A DNA stretch of 64,000 nucleotides, taken from the NCBI GenBank assembly GCA_020746105.1, contig CM036622.1, positions 14,675,987 to 14,739,986 of the forward strand, given 5' to 3'. The stretch comes from Trogon surrucura (Eukaryota > Chordata > Aves > Trogoniformes > Trogonidae). The position numbers and the translations under genes are program-made. Below, one piece after another: positions 1-12,214 of the stretch; the first letter of the stretch is position 1, and each line of letters opens with the position of its first letter. Under the pieces are notes generated by a model, which saw only the letters and a list, made by a program, of their open reading frames with translations, was not told the DNA's origin and searched no databases.

Positions 1-320
1 TGTCTGTCCTGTCAGTTCCTTCCTGGAGGAGCAACCTTTTACTTCCTTGTGACCCTTTTTACTTCCCGGCACCCCCAGTGTGGCACACAAGATCCAGGAG
101 TGTACTTGGTCACTGTAGGAGCAAGTATCAGTAAGAACCTTTCTGCACACCAATCCCTGGTAGTAACTGTAAACTTCAGGTTTTATCACTTCTAGTAGCA
201 GACACTGTCTGCAAAAACACACTGTTAACTTCAGAATCTGTAGTCTCTTAGATGAGACTGAGCTGAAAATTAAATTCACTGAACAGAACTGATTCTGTTT
301 ACCCAAGTCTAAGTTCCACA
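1..320 (+). mobile_element. 3' part of an LTR, cut by the window edge (copy 1)
   Basis: This segment aligns by eye, in the same orientation, with about 51193-51478, the 3' part of a complete LTR. Shared blocks include the stretch around GCAACCTTTTACTTCC, CTGCACACCAATCCCTGG followed by TAGTAACTGTAAAC, and a region ending near GATTCTGTTTA. The 5' half lies outside the window, so its start and target-site duplication cannot be checked. Compared with the second copy it has an extra short internal duplication around 31-66 (two TTTTTACTTCC-like blocks), and the last ~15 bases are diverged. Family assignment (ERVL-like) is an inference from the end of the second copy. No viral protein frame is present. 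Confidence 0.65.
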
Positions 321-3079
321 CTTACTATCCATTTCATAATACTTTTATTTTTCCCCATGAGTCCTTTGGCAAGGTGTCATCAGGTTCCCGGTGTCTGCTG
401 TCTGTGGCGTGATAGCATCCCATCTGGCTAAACCCTCTAGCTCCCCTTGTGAAAACCTCTGAGTCTGGTAATGCACAGGAAGATGATTTTCAGTTTCAGT
501 CTAGAAGATTAGTAAGTAATATTTATACTGTGGTTACCCTAGTAGTTTTGCAAGCTGTTTCAGCATCTGCTTTGGAGACACTGCAGTCCTGCAAACACTG
601 CCACTGTCTCATGGAAGGTATTAAGGGGCTGGAGTCTATGCTGGCATCATGGAAATGTGCTCGTTTACCTTGGCTGAATGTCTAGCCCATGAATGAAATT
701 CTCCAAATGTTGACTACAATTGCTGTTTGCAGAGCAGTGGATTTTCTGTATAAAAGTCTTCCCTGTGCACTTGGTAGCAAATTCTGATATGGCCATACTC
801 TGAATTCATTAGTTTCTGTGTAAATCTGGAGCCAATTCTGAAGATGTCAGTAAAGTTGCCCTGTATTAACTTTAGTGTAACACTGATGGAAGTACAGCCT
901 GCTGTCTCTATTGGTGATATGTCTGGTCTGTCACCAGTTATGTGCATTTTTAGTTGATGAGATTGCCCTTTTCCCAACTGTTTCCCTGACAGGTGGGTTT
1001 TGTAGTTACTTGAAGTATCCCGATTCCCAGTGGACAGAATAATCAGTCTGATCGTTGCAACGAGCTTTCCATTGACTGCTGGACCAGCCTGTGTTCAAGC
1101 TGCCATCCATCTCCTAGGCCTTTCTTGCTGCCAGCATGTCAGCTGACATTATCCCTCCTACTCAACTGAACTAATCTGGACAATGCTGGCCTCTTGCCAG
1201 CTCAGCACTTCATCATTAACTCTCCTCCTAGAATCTCATTTTTTTGTAGATATCCATTTTATTCTGCCTCAGCCACTTCCATGTAAAGCTCTTCAATCTT
1301 CTAAGCAATAACCTTTTTAATCTATGTGCTATAATGTTTTCTTAAGAATTTATGATTTTTCCATTCCTCTCTCCCTTCCTACTTGTGAATTGCCATATTA
1401 CCCTGCTTATAGTTTGCAAATACTCTCTGGAAGGTCCTTATCTTGGCTTCCTTCCTCTTCTAGAGGAAAAAAAAAAAAAAAGAAAAACCCAACCTTTAAT
1501 GAACTTGCTGCTAAAGTAGATTAGCCATTTTCTGTTAGCAAGATTGATGATGCTATCAAGACTATTAAGTCACTAGGTATGAATTCCTCATTGTGTAAAC
1601 CCAAAGTAATAAGCACTTTTAAAGCTCCAGGCTATCCGTCTCAGTGTTGCCTTTCCAGTGTTCTTTCCTAAATGAAAAATAAATAATAACAAAAAAGGAA
1701 GAGGTAGGAAAGAGGCTGTTAATTTCAAACTGTGAGGCTGCTGACATTATTTTTACCTGGTTTGATTGTTTGGCTTGATTTGTTGAATCTAGAATTGCAG
1801 ACTTCCCTGTGTTGTAGCTGTGTTTCAGGATTTTTGAAACAGAATATTGTGCTATGGCTTATTGGTTTGTCTGGCTACCAGGGAGAGACGATTCTGGAAG
1901 CAGACTGCAGGAAAAGATAGCCAAAATGAGTTGACTTTTGAGGAATAATTCAAAGTAAGTGAGGAGATTGTTTTATCTTTTGTCAATATTTAGAGGAACT
2001 TATTTTGCATTCCAACAGCTCAATCTTCAGTTCTCTGTGTCCCCAGACTGTGTCCATTACACCAGCAACAGTGACTCCCATTCTAAACTCATACACACAG
2101 TTCTTTTCATATCAAATTAATAAAAAACCCCACATTAACAGTGATTCTTTCAATAATATCAAGAACTTTTGAGGGTAATATTTTGAAGTCCTACCTCTCC
2201 CATCTAGGTGAGAAAAGATTTAATATTTTCAGAGTCCTGAGTGACCTTGGCAAAAGAAGAAAGGTGGAAATAAAGAAGTAGTGACGAAGTTCATGAGCCA
2301 CAAATGTAAAGAAGTTGAAAATATTTTTATTTTTTCATTGATGGCTTTATTTAATCTCCCACTGTTTGTTGGATAGGTCCAAATGTCGCTTTGATTATTT
2401 GATTAAAAATGAGATATAGTTGAGTTTTCTGGAGCAAATAGTGTAATTTAGTGTTCTACTTTCTTGGAATTGAGGGGGTTTCTTTTCCTTCTAGGAGCAG
2501 GTATTAAGGCAGATATCTAAAATGTCTTACACTTTTAAGAGAATACTTGCTGAAATATTGAAAATCAAGAGGCACTTTCTCCCCTATCACTCTATATTAG
2601 AGGAAAAAAATCGATATATGTGTGACCAAATGATGCCAGACATAATGCAGTTGCACTGAGAGGCTGGGAGTGAAAAGCTTTCCTTCCTGAACACCCAGAG
2701 TTGCCACGCTGGAGGGGGCTGTTACTGTGCCTGTCTGTGCTTGGTGCTTTACAGCTGCTGGCTCTGTGCCTCAGGAGAGGGAGCCAGAGTTGACAAAAAA
2801 AACTGAATGTTTCAGAAGGGCTGGAAAGTGTCCAAAAGCATTCATGACCCTTTGACTGAGCACTAAACAGCTCTCTACAGGGAAGTGAAAGAATAGATAT
2901 TGCATTGTTTTGGCAACCCATGCAGATCTGCTTGTGCCTATCAGCATTTTTAGGGTCACCATGACTTCTCTTGGTCTAAACAGAACTTAGATCTTGGTGA
3001 AACACTTTTCTTAATTCTTATCTCATCTGGAGATTTTCAGGTATTTTTGACTTCTGATATGTGTTTCTAGTTCAGCAGT
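321..3079. other. Intergenic or intronic stretch, no gene seen
   Basis: AT-rich unique DNA. The open frames here are short (under about 110 codons), overlap on both strands and have no recognisable domain. The only clear landmark is an A15 run at 1467-1481 followed by GAAAAACCC. A pyrimidine-rich tract precedes it, but no transposon joins to it that I can identify. I see no CR1 tail, LTR or tRNA-like structure. Confidence 0.6.
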
Positions 3080-3085
3080 ATGACT
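3080..3085. repeat. Target-site duplication, left copy (ATGACT)
   Basis: ATGACT at 3080-3085 recurs at 3488-3493, directly flanking the 402-bp LTR. A 6-bp duplication is typical of several endogenous retrovirus groups. Confidence 0.75.
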
Positions 3086-3487
3086 TCTAGAAGGGCCCCT
3101 TCGGAGAGCCGGCCAAGTTAACGACCATCACACCAATATGGCTACAAGTCATCCTCTCTTTATTGCTCCAGACAGCTCAATACAGACAGTTAAGCAGTGT
3201 CCCTGCACCTGCCCCTTAACAGAGTTGGTCAGTTACAGGTTTACACGCGCCAGTGTTTTATTGGGTAGTCCCATTCCACTATGCAAGCGGCTCTCGCCCC
3301 CCCTTCTCCCCCCGGGGCCAGCACCTCCAGCCAAGCATCTCTCAAAGCTCTCACAAAACAGATAAAACCTCCTCCTCCCCGTGTTCCGAGGCAGCTTCAA
3401 GGACAGAGCCTTCCTTTAGGCCTAAGCTGGGTTGTCCACACCTTTAAAGTAATACCGCGCCTCTGCTCCACAAGAAATTCCTCTACA
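3086..3487 (-). mobile_element. Solo LTR of an endogenous retrovirus, minus strand, 402 bp
   Basis: On the minus strand the element starts TGTAGAGGAATTTC and ends CCCTTCTAGA. The ends form an imperfect inverted repeat (TGTAGA against TCTAGA), and one change has destroyed the expected terminal CA. It is bounded by the perfect 6-bp repeat ATGACT. It is distinctly more GC- and CpG-rich than its surroundings. On the minus strand there are AATAAA hexamers at 3159-3164 and 3257-3262. The first, close to the 3' end, fits a polyadenylation signal at the R/U5 border. The second, in ACCCAATAAAACACTGG, could be a TATA-like site. No internal gag-pol-env sequence lies on either side, so recombination between two LTRs probably left this solo copy. 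The ERV class is not determined. Confidence 0.75.
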
Positions 3488-3493
3488 ATGACT
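3488..3493. repeat. Target-site duplication, right copy (ATGACT)
   Basis: Perfect match to 3080-3085. Together they define the LTR boundaries exactly. Confidence 0.75.
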
Positions 3494-5487
3494 CTTATTT
3501 TTGGAGGCCTTCCTGAATTTTGAAGGTGCAATTATAAACTTCAAATTAGCTTTCATGCCATTTAGCAGTAGGCATAAATGAGAGGATTTAGCCAAATAAT
3601 GACCTAAATAACAAAAAGTGTGAGGCTAAATCTTATTTTCCACCTTCCCATAGTTGTATCTACAATACTATATCGCCAACTGAGGTAGCCTATTTACCAA
3701 CTAAGCCACTATTTTTAGCATACTATTCTTCCTTTGCTATAGATAAAGAAAAGAGTGTAAGAAAAAAGTTTGCTTGCCAACATTCAGATCAACTGCAATA
3801 TTCTGCTCTTCACTGGTAAGTGTCATAATTCTCTACATCAATGTTGTGGTTAGTTAGACTGGCTAATATAACAGCTTCTTTGTGCTTTGCTTGCACTTGA
3901 TGTTCAAAGCATGTTATAACCAGAGCCATATAGAGTCTGAAGCAGGATTTAAATATATGCTGTAGACTGACACAGCCCTTGACATGGTTCAAAGTCTATC
4001 GCCTGTGAGAATGAACTACATTGTAGTGCATTTGCTGACAGCTGGGACAACAGATTCTGGATACGACATAACGAAAGAGGTTTCTGTGAAAGTTCTTGCT
4101 CGAATTAATTCAGTGTGGTCTATACCGGTTGCAAAGAAGTAGTTGTTTGCATTTAGTAAAACCCAGACTAGTTGGTTTATATTCACTAGAAGGCTATTGC
4201 CTTTTCTACTCAATACACTGTCTTTTAAAACCCTGTATAGGAACCATGAAAGCTGTGATAACCACCGTATTCCTTTGTCACCACCACTGGTTTATTCTTC
4301 TTCCCTTTATCCCATGCAGAAAGCAAGATTTTCCTGGGATGGCATTTCACATTTCTAGAAAAGTGGAGGAGGTACCATATGGAAATGAAAGTAAGCAAAC
4401 AGAAACTGATATAATGTGTTTGGAAAAACATCCTACAGCAAGTAATGCTTTCCTTAGCTTATCTTTTTTCCAGGTTACTCCTGAAGTACAGGGAGGGACA
4501 TACTTTTGAGGAAACCAGCTTTCCTAGCCTTCTTTTGCCTTTTCTACTCAAATTTCAAAATATTCTGCAAAATATCAAATATGCTTCAGGTTAACCTTGT
4601 GAATGCGCAGCATTTCTTCTTCAGATCACAGCAAACTTGTTATCAACAAGAAACAGGCTAACACAAAGATTCTGTTAGCCTATGAGACTGATTCACAGCA
4701 ACAGACCCATACCTCTGCAAGTACTTAATGACAAGCCACATAGCCAAAAGCAAAGCCTGAGTTAATAAAAAACTATATGTGATATAGAATTTTGAGCATC
4801 ATATATTCCTCAGAAAAGAGCATTAAAATTGTTACTGAGTTCTGCCAACTCCTCTCTGACAGTTTAGGCAGGGGGAAATTATTGTGGTCTTAGGAAATCT
4901 TGACATAAGCTGGAAGTCAGATCTTTGGCACTAGTGAGCAGTCCTGAAAATCTCTGTGGGAGGAATGCTGCTGGCACAAAGGATGTGATGAGGGAGTGCA
5001 TGGTAGAGGACAAGGACTCAACCAAGAAAACCATCAAAACTAATAGACTGCACATAGAGCAAATATTGTGAAGCTGTTACAACCAAAGCACTGTCTTGAA
5101 TCCCAAATATCAGAATGAAGTGCCCAGAGAAACTGACTTCTTTGCCATTACTTTAGTCATGATATAAAGCAGTGGTGCACAATTGTCCAAAACTTTCTGC
5201 ACCTCTCTGAATGAACTGAGGCAACATCAGGGCCACAAAGACCTATTTCACTCGTGCTTCACCAGTAAAATCTGACTGGCAAGGCAGATTTTGGCAGTGA
5301 GATATGGTGGAGAACAGAAATTGTAAGAATACAGTAGCATTTTCTAAGCTTTATTCCTCTGACAGCTGCACTTATCTGAGATAGCTTGTGAAGACTGACA
5401 ATGGTAACCCTGAACTAGCATAGAAAAATGAAAGAAGTGAAGAATCTTAGTATTACTCCTGTTGCCAATGGCAATAGGTTGGGTTTC
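3494..5487. other. Intergenic or intronic stretch, no gene seen
   Basis: AT-rich unique sequence. The longest open frame (4096-4509 on +, 137 codons) has low-complexity hydrophobic and Cys/His-rich composition, overlaps other frames on both strands and matches no family I know. I treat it as chance. No transposon ends were recognised. Confidence 0.55.
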
Positions 5488-5575
5488 TCACAGAATCATA
5501 GGATGGTTTGTGTGGGGAGGGACCTTTACAATCATCTGATTTCAATCCCCCTCTTCCAGCAGAAAGACATAGTTG
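5488..5575 (-). mobile_element. CR1 3' tail fragment, antisense
   Basis: The segment begins CACAGAATCATAGGATGG and continues with a GGGAGGGACCTTTACAATCATCTGA-like block. This is the reverse complement of the CR1 3' end (tail repeat preceded by the GATGATCTTTGAGGTCCC region). Homology fades after about 5560-5575. It is a strongly 5'-truncated copy, typical of incomplete LINE reverse transcription. Confidence 0.85.
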
Positions 5576-5675
5576 GAGGGCAGCAAAGTTAGAGAACAAA
5601 CAAGTTCTGTTTTACGTAAGGAAACGTTAGAAATTGAAGAAATGTAAATATCCATAGCTTTCAAAATCAAGTGTT

Positions 5676-6008
5676 TATAAATATGTCAATGGAGAGTGTC
5701 AGGAGGATGGAGCCAGGCTCCTTTCAGTGATGTCCAATGACAGGACAAGGGGCAATGGGTACAAGCTGGGACATAGGAGGTTCCACAAAAACATTGGGAA
5801 CAACTTTTTCACTGTGAGGGTGACCGAGCCCTGGCACAGGCTGCCCAGGGAGGTTGTGGAGTCTCCTTCTCTGAAGACATTCAAAACCCACCTGGACATG
5901 TTCCTGTGCGATCTACTGTAGGTGATCCTGCTCTGGCAGGGGGGCTGGACTAGATGATCTTTTGAGGTCCCTTCCAACCCCCAACATTCTGTGATTCTGT
6001 GTGATTCT
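5676..6008 (+). mobile_element. CR1 LINE, 5'-truncated, last ~330 bp
   Basis: This copy matches 19915-20248 of the large CR1 almost base for base in layout: the GAGTGTCAGGAGGATGGAGC block, the block coding for the last ~70 residues of ORF2 (a [24 protein letters not shown] string), the stop, then the GATGATCTTTTGAGGTCCC region and a degenerate tail (ATTCTGTGATTCTGTGTGATTCTA). A short open frame survives at 5727-5921, and it is only the remnant C-terminus of the reverse transcriptase ORF. The copy faces away from the antisense fragment at 5488, with their truncated ends about 100 bp apart. Confidence 0.95.
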
Positions 6009-7602
6009 AAGACTTGCTTCTAAACTTCGGCACTGGGTTGATACTTTTAGAGTACAATATCCTTTTCCTCTTTCTTTCTATTTTTCTTTAACTTTTCTTT
6101 ACTCCTTTCCTTCTTTCTTTCTATTCTCCTTTAGCAACTTTACTATTCTCCTCAGTGCAATAAACCCCATCAACTGAAAATGCAGCTGTTCTCTTTTGCC
6201 TATACCGCTTCATTTGTCTCTTTTCGTAACACTCTTGTTGCTGTTCTTTCAGTACTGCTTTTTAAATATGAGAAGCATGTGGGAAAGAACAACTACATCA
6301 AATGCTGGGGGTTTTTACATCATTATTGTTAGTGAATTTTAGCAGACAGGGCTGCTTTCTAACAGTATAATCTTCAGCTACAAAATTGTTTCTAGAAAAT
6401 CCCAGATTTAATAGAAACATAACCACAAGGAACAAGGGTTGCTTGAGTTCTGTTTCTGTAGCTAGCAAAGCTTTATTTACCTCTGGGGCAAGCAGAGATT
6501 GACTGTGACCATGTCAGAAGCCCATGGTATTTCAAACTTTGCTTTTTCCTCTTTCAGTAACTCTTTCATCATGGCACCAATGGCAGTGTTTGTGGTTTTG
6601 TCCCCACCAATCTTTCAATATTGTTAGTATCTCTGGTGCATTCTTAAGGAATTCAAATTGCAAGTGGATGGGGAAGTGTTTCTTGGAAGAATTACATCTT
6701 ATTACAGCATCTCCTTTGTGGCACTGCTGTATAACAACTCCATCAACTCTGCTTACATTTTTGCTGCTGGGCAGCAAGGGGCCCTTTGGGGATTTGCTAC
6801 AGACTTGAGCTATAGGCATCTAATTTTCTGGAGTTCCTGCAAGCAAGTGTGCTTGGGGGACAGTGAAGAAGGAAAATGATCCTGCTATAATCGGTATAAT
6901 GTTCTTGTAGGGACTCATCATATAAATTAATAGATACCAGGTTCTTTTGCTTTCCTTCAGAATTAGAATGCTGCAGCTGGAGTAAGTTATATTCTTAAGG
7001 GTTTACAACTTCAGGGCATAGAGATTACTGGCAACTTTAAAAAAACTTAACATAAAGATCTCATGCAACATTATCCGTCATACTAGCAGTGCTGTTCTGT
7101 TCTTTGTTCCAGATTCATCAAAGTAACTAAAATGGTATTCTGAAGTAGCATCCACAAAGAAATTTGCTAATAATTCCAGAAGATTTTGCACTGTGCCACT
7201 CTACTAGTTCTTTCTAGGCAGAAACACTATGCAATCAAAAATCAACAAGTGATATCCTCCTGCTAATAACCATGGGTTTCCAGCTACATTTTTAGATATG
7301 AGTATGAGCTGCGAGAGGACTTGAGATTGCTGTTCACATATTTATGCCATAAATCCTACTTTCTGTTTCTTCAGATTTTGATTCATGTGTCCTTTCATTG
7401 TCACCTTAGTTACTAGCTGAATTTCTCACTTCTCTGCTGTTTGTTTGCAAAAGTCCTTATTTATCCTCTCCTCAATAGCTTTTTTTTTTAGTAGTGGGCT
7501 AGGAGAGTTATTCTTTATTAAAGTTCTGTCTATGATGATATGCTCTATTAAAAAACAATGTTACTCTGATAGGAATATACATTGTTCTGATAAATTATTT
7601 TT
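6009..7602. other. Intergenic or intronic stretch, no gene seen
   Basis: Starts with a pyrimidine-rich, TTTCTTTC-like stretch (about 6060-6130). The rest is complex AT-rich sequence. Overlapping frames of 73-95 codons occur on both strands at 6524-6879, but none shows a domain or splice context I trust. Confidence 0.55.
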
Positions 7603-7665
7603 TATAGAATCATAGAAAGTGCAGGTTGTAAGGGGCATTGAAGGATCATCTGATCCAATCTTTTC
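7603..7665 (-). mobile_element. Old CR1 3' tail fragment, antisense
   Basis: TATAGAATCATAGAAAGTG, then a GTTGTAAGGGGCATTGAAGG block and ATCATCTGATCCAATC. This matches the reverse complement of the CR1 3' end, with more divergence than the copies at 5.7 or 20.2 kb. The fragment is very short. Confidence 0.8.
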
Positions 7666-8981
7666 AGAAACAAGTCACAGTTACAATTTCTGATGTCATC
7701 TAGGAATACAAGGAAATTCCTCTATGCCTTTTAATCCATCCGCAGTCAGTATTTGGTCAGACTAGCCACTTCAGTATTTTCTCTATCACCTAATAATGAC
7801 AGTAATTGTAAGATGCAGAGCCACAGATTAACTCCACTGCAAAGATTATAAAACAGTCCAAAGAAGCTAAAAAGGCAAGTCATTTATCTAAGTATTAAAG
7901 AGTACAGCAGAAGGCAAAATAGGATGCATAGCAAAATATTAGTTTAAAAGTTATTAGTCTGGGAATGACATACCATATTCTTGCATGGAAACATCCAAAA
8001 TAATGTCAGTTGTTTGAGAAATAGGATGTAATATTTTAATAATTGTTTGGGTTTCTCTTTGTTGATGACTGTCTCATATTCTGATAATAATATCACTGTC
8101 TTTGCTGGCTAGTGTCTCTGTAAAGGTTTTTGCTAAAACCTTAGGAAACAAAATCTAAGAAATATATTACCGTTTAAAAGAATGGTCATCAGGCTTTTCA
8201 TTCTGCCTTCATTTTCCATCACTTTTCTCCCGTACTTCCTTTTGTACAGCTAACCTCATCTACTGAGCTGCGTTATGAAATCGTTCCTATCGAGACTCAA
8301 AAGAGGGTATTGTCTCAGTTATATATATAATTACATACAGAAGGAACTGCAAACTTACCTTTCGAAAGCTATGAAATACTGAAATTAAGTCTTAATTAGT
8401 TTTGTAACATTAGTACTGTATGATCATGATATTAAAGACTGCAGTGTAATAGAGATAATACTCTCTTTAATTTCATGATCACATACTTTTGTTTAAAGCC
8501 ATCCCCACTCGTCACAGTGTAGGTGATCTCTAAACAGAGGCATTCACCATTCCACCTTACCCTCACTGCTTAACACTTGGCCCATGCCCTCTGACATGTC
8601 ATTCAGACTGTCCTCTAGAGAAAAATACATTGGTTTCTGCATGGATCGAGGGCTTATTAACTATTAGTGAATTGACTTTTGTAACACGCTATGTTGTAGT
8701 ATTGTGTCATTCTTGTGGCTAGCGTTTGTAATATTCTTGTACTACAGATGGAGATACCAAAGCATGGGCAGTTCCAGATTGAAACGTTCCACTTTGGGGA
8801 GTTTCCTAATGTTGAATTAATAAAAAATGAATTGATGTTTTGGTTTATTTCTAGAGCACTTAATATTATCTAACTTTTTATGTCTCACCATCCGTTGACA
8901 GTTACATCATTTTTGTGGACTAGATTCACAACTCAAAGACATACATGATGGTGGATGAACAAACTGTCATCATTGGTGCAG
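7666..8981. other. Intergenic or intronic stretch, nothing recognised
   Basis: AT-rich unique DNA with no frame above about 60 codons, no CR1 or LTR ends and no RNA-gene-like structure that I can see. Confidence 0.5.
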
Positions 8982-9033
8982 CTGTGATCAATCACTGTGA
9001 TCAATCACTGTGGTCGATCACTGTGATCAATGA
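8982..9033. repeat. Minisatellite, four copies of a 13-bp unit
   Basis: Unit CTGTGATCAATCA at 8982-8994 and 8995-9007 (identical), then CTGTGGTCGATCA at 9008-9020 (two changes) and CTGTGATCAATGA at 9021-9033 (one change). Each unit carries the palindrome TGATCA or a variant. The unit length is not a multiple of three, so the open frame running through it (8945-9265) is unlikely to be selected. Confidence 0.95.
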
Positions 9034-11905
9034 CATTTTTCCAACATTGTCTTGGTGCTGTGTGGGAGAAAGCAGGTGTGGAGTCCAGTTCTTAAACAGA
9101 GTGTCCAGGCACTCTTTCTGCAGTCTTCCCTCATTTGTCATTCACCTGCAAACTCTAGAAGAATCTAAAGGTCTTATGCGCAAATATTGTATTCACTGCA
9201 GAGTTCTGCTTATGCCCAACAGGCCTGGTGGGGAACATGTTCATGTCAGTAAAACTTGCTTCTGACTAAGTAAATAACTGAGTTAGATATGAAGCTCTTG
9301 TATTTTCTAGAGAAGAAGCTCATGTATCTTCTAAAGAAGTTAATTTCCTTCCCCCTCTACAGCCATAGGAAACTAAAGGCTTTTGAAACATCTTGCCTCC
9401 CAATCAGAGAGAAAATGGATAAAACATTCAACCTGTGATAGCTGAGAGCTTGGTGTTCACTTTGCTCTTTTCTCTCCACACACTAATTTATTCAAGAAAT
9501 CTAAGGTTTCTTTAGATTTAGCCTCCACTACTGCCTTGCATGGACCGAGATTGCATAGTGTGGAAACATCTGTGTAATTGAAAGGCATCAGCCTACACAT
9601 GACTACTTCTGCCCCACAGCTCGCTCTCTCCCTCACTTTTTGATTGTGGCCTGAAATTCCAGTCTAAATTTGGAGAAATATTTGTGTGGAGACCAAGAAG
9701 CTCCCTGGCAAGCCTTAATTTTTAGTGAGATTGGAGAACCCAGAGCAGCTTTAAAAAGATATTGTTGGTTGTGATGCACGCTGGCTGATTTGCTCATGTA
9801 TCAGTGTCCCTATTCTACAGCTTTGGCTTAGGAGGTGTTCCTAATAAAAATTATTACTGTAGCTTTGTTTTGAGTAATCCTAGATCTATGCCTATAGTAC
9901 ACCTAACAGTTATGTTGATGAAGTCCCAACGGTAGCATTGAATAAATACATTAAGTTTGCTTCCAGGAAAGTGTTCATGTAAATTTTAGTGAAGCAAAGA
10001 GTGGGTTAATAAGGAAATGATGCAAAGGAGATACTCATAATTTTCTTTCAAGTTTATAATTTGTTAAACAGGCAGGAAAATAACAGTAAAAGGAAGGCTT
10101 CAGTCATGACAGATGCAACTGTAAAGGAGATTCAATACCTTTTGCAGCAATTAGCTAAATCATATGTTCCAGGTAGTGCTAAACATCAAACTGCAGGTGT
10201 TAATAAAATGCTAACCTCTCCAGCAAAGGATTTCACACTTCTTGTTTCTTATCTCTCGTTTTGGGATCAGATGAAGTGACACATTCTAGCGGTTTCCAGG
10301 GAGACAGTGTTTTGCTCACAGATGAGCCTCACATTGTGTTGGTACCACCAGAGATACTTCGATTATGGGAGACAGGCGATAACTTTCTTCCTTAAGTTTT
10401 CAGCCTTTACCATCAGTAATGAAGTTTTCAGAAAACACTCCAAGGGCTTTATGATGATATTTTCTCATGCAGTTAATTAAGAATATTTTCATTTGCACTG
10501 TTCTGTGATCACTTCTCATAAATTTCCATTAGTACTCCATTCCAATATTCAGACTAGTGGGGCTTGTCTTAGCACATAGGCTACAGTTGTTTGACTTAAA
10601 TTGTTTTTAAAATTTTCCTACTTAGGTTTTTCTATTCATGTAAATAATTTTTTAACTGTTCAAATCTGTATCCTAAAGTTTAAATTCCCAAAGTGTATTT
10701 AACCATTAGAGTGCTTTCAACAGGATTTTTTTTAATTTTAAAAAGCAGTGGTTTAAAAGCTTTTCTCAGCTCTGCATTGTAAAAATTATCAGCATTAACC
10801 AGCATTTTTCTTTTTTTTAACCAGAAATCCTGCAATCGTTTGAATGCTGGGTTACTGTTCAATTGCTGTGGGGAAAGTAAATATCCCCACATAGGTTAAA
10901 AAAAAAAAAAAGAAAGCCAAAGATGGTCCAGCACATATTTTTCAACTGACTACAAGGGATTTCACACATCTACCTAGTAAATTACTGTGGATAAATAATG
11001 TGCCATGATGAATCATCTAGACTTTATTAAGCTATACTGAATTAGACTTCTCACACCAAAATATTTCACTACATTTTATTGCCTATTACAGTCACAAAAT
11101 AAAAAATTATTATGGAATGATGTACTGGTTTTGGACATTTTGACAGATCTAGATTACCTGAAAAATCCGTATCTTAGAGCATTGCAGCATTAAAGCAATT
11201 CTGATGTTCATAAAAAGACAGTTGCCAATCTTAGCAGGGTTAGGGCATGGAGGAGAGACTGACAGCTGCACAGGAGATAGGAATGGTTTTGGTTTGCTAT
11301 TAAAGAATTTCAGAAACCTACTTAGATGACTGCTTAGCTCAGCAGCTAAGAAAGTTTCAGAAGGCTTTTAAAGATGCCTTTCAGAAATTCATCTGGAACG
11401 CTTTGCGACTATAACATTTCTTTTGCCTTCAGTGTGGCTGGTTAAAAGTTTATTTCTAAACTTTTCTAGTTGTGAGGTTTTTTTGTGGTTTGGTTTTATT
11501 TTGGGGTGTTTTTGTTTTGTTTGGGCTCTGAGAGCATGACATGGATGGAATAAGCCTTTTAATGAGGTAAAGAATGGAGCTTCTTTTTTCAGTTCGTGTT
11601 TCAAACTGTCCAATATCACTATGAGAGAAATAGCAGGCGGGTGCTGGGGCACTTCTGTCTAAAAATTTTCATGAAGTTTCATAATTTAAGCCTCTGTAGT
11701 TATTTTATGTGTGTATCAGCTATTCTGTTTACATACTGGTGTGTTCTTTAGGATATTCTTTTTATACAGGAAGAAATTTTCTTATGCAAATACTAAGGGG
11801 AAACATCTTAAGTTTCATACTTAAGTACAGCGTAAGCTACACCAAATGTTGAGCCTAAGTATCAGGACACCAGAAGTAAGAGAGCCTTGATCCTGATTGC
11901 TGGAA
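9034..11905. other. Intergenic or intronic stretch, no gene seen
   Basis: AT-rich unique DNA. An A-run follows 10895, and a T/G-rich simple stretch lies at about 11470-11525. The 72-codon frame at 10061-10279 is lysine-rich and not recognised. No LINE or LTR ends are visible until the remnant at 11906. Confidence 0.5.
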
Positions 11906-12010
11906 AAACAGCAGTCCAGGGTCAGACACAGTGTCTGTCTAACTCGGCATCATACCTCTGACATTGGTGAAAAGTAGAAAAGATCAGAAAAGGAAAACAG
12001 CATATATCAT
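11906..12010. mobile_element. Probable ancient amniote LINE (CR1/L3-like) remnant
   Basis: The stretch CCAGGGTCAGACACAGTGTC, then CTAACTCGGCATCATACC and CTCTGACATTGGTG resembles an old, widely shared amniote repeat with the pattern 'GGGTCAGACCAAAGGTCC... CTAGCCCAGTATCCTG... CTGACAGTGGCC'. This match is from memory. Divergence is high, and the boundaries and orientation are uncertain. It precedes the better-preserved CR1 copy at 12215 but does not look continuous with it. Confidence 0.4.
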
Positions 12011-12214
12011 GCATGTCTTCTGCCTACTGGGACCTTAGGGAAATCCCAAATGAGACATAGGTTCTGTCAAGTGAATTAGATGGCAACAAACTTGTCCATT
12101 CTGGGTAGGCAGATCCCTGTAAATATGTCAGTTGCCATGAGGTCATTTCAAGGAATACAGATGCAAAGTTTGTCAGAATAGATCCTTCAGACTCAACTGC
12201 TCAACTAGTCTATA

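Noticed and set aside
3138..3523. Three overlapping + frames of 64-80 codons
   Set aside because: They lie within or across the minus-strand solo LTR and are by-products of its GC-rich sequence.
4096..4509. 137-codon frame on the + strand
   Set aside because: Overlapping frames on both strands, no domain, no promoter or splice context. Consistent with chance.
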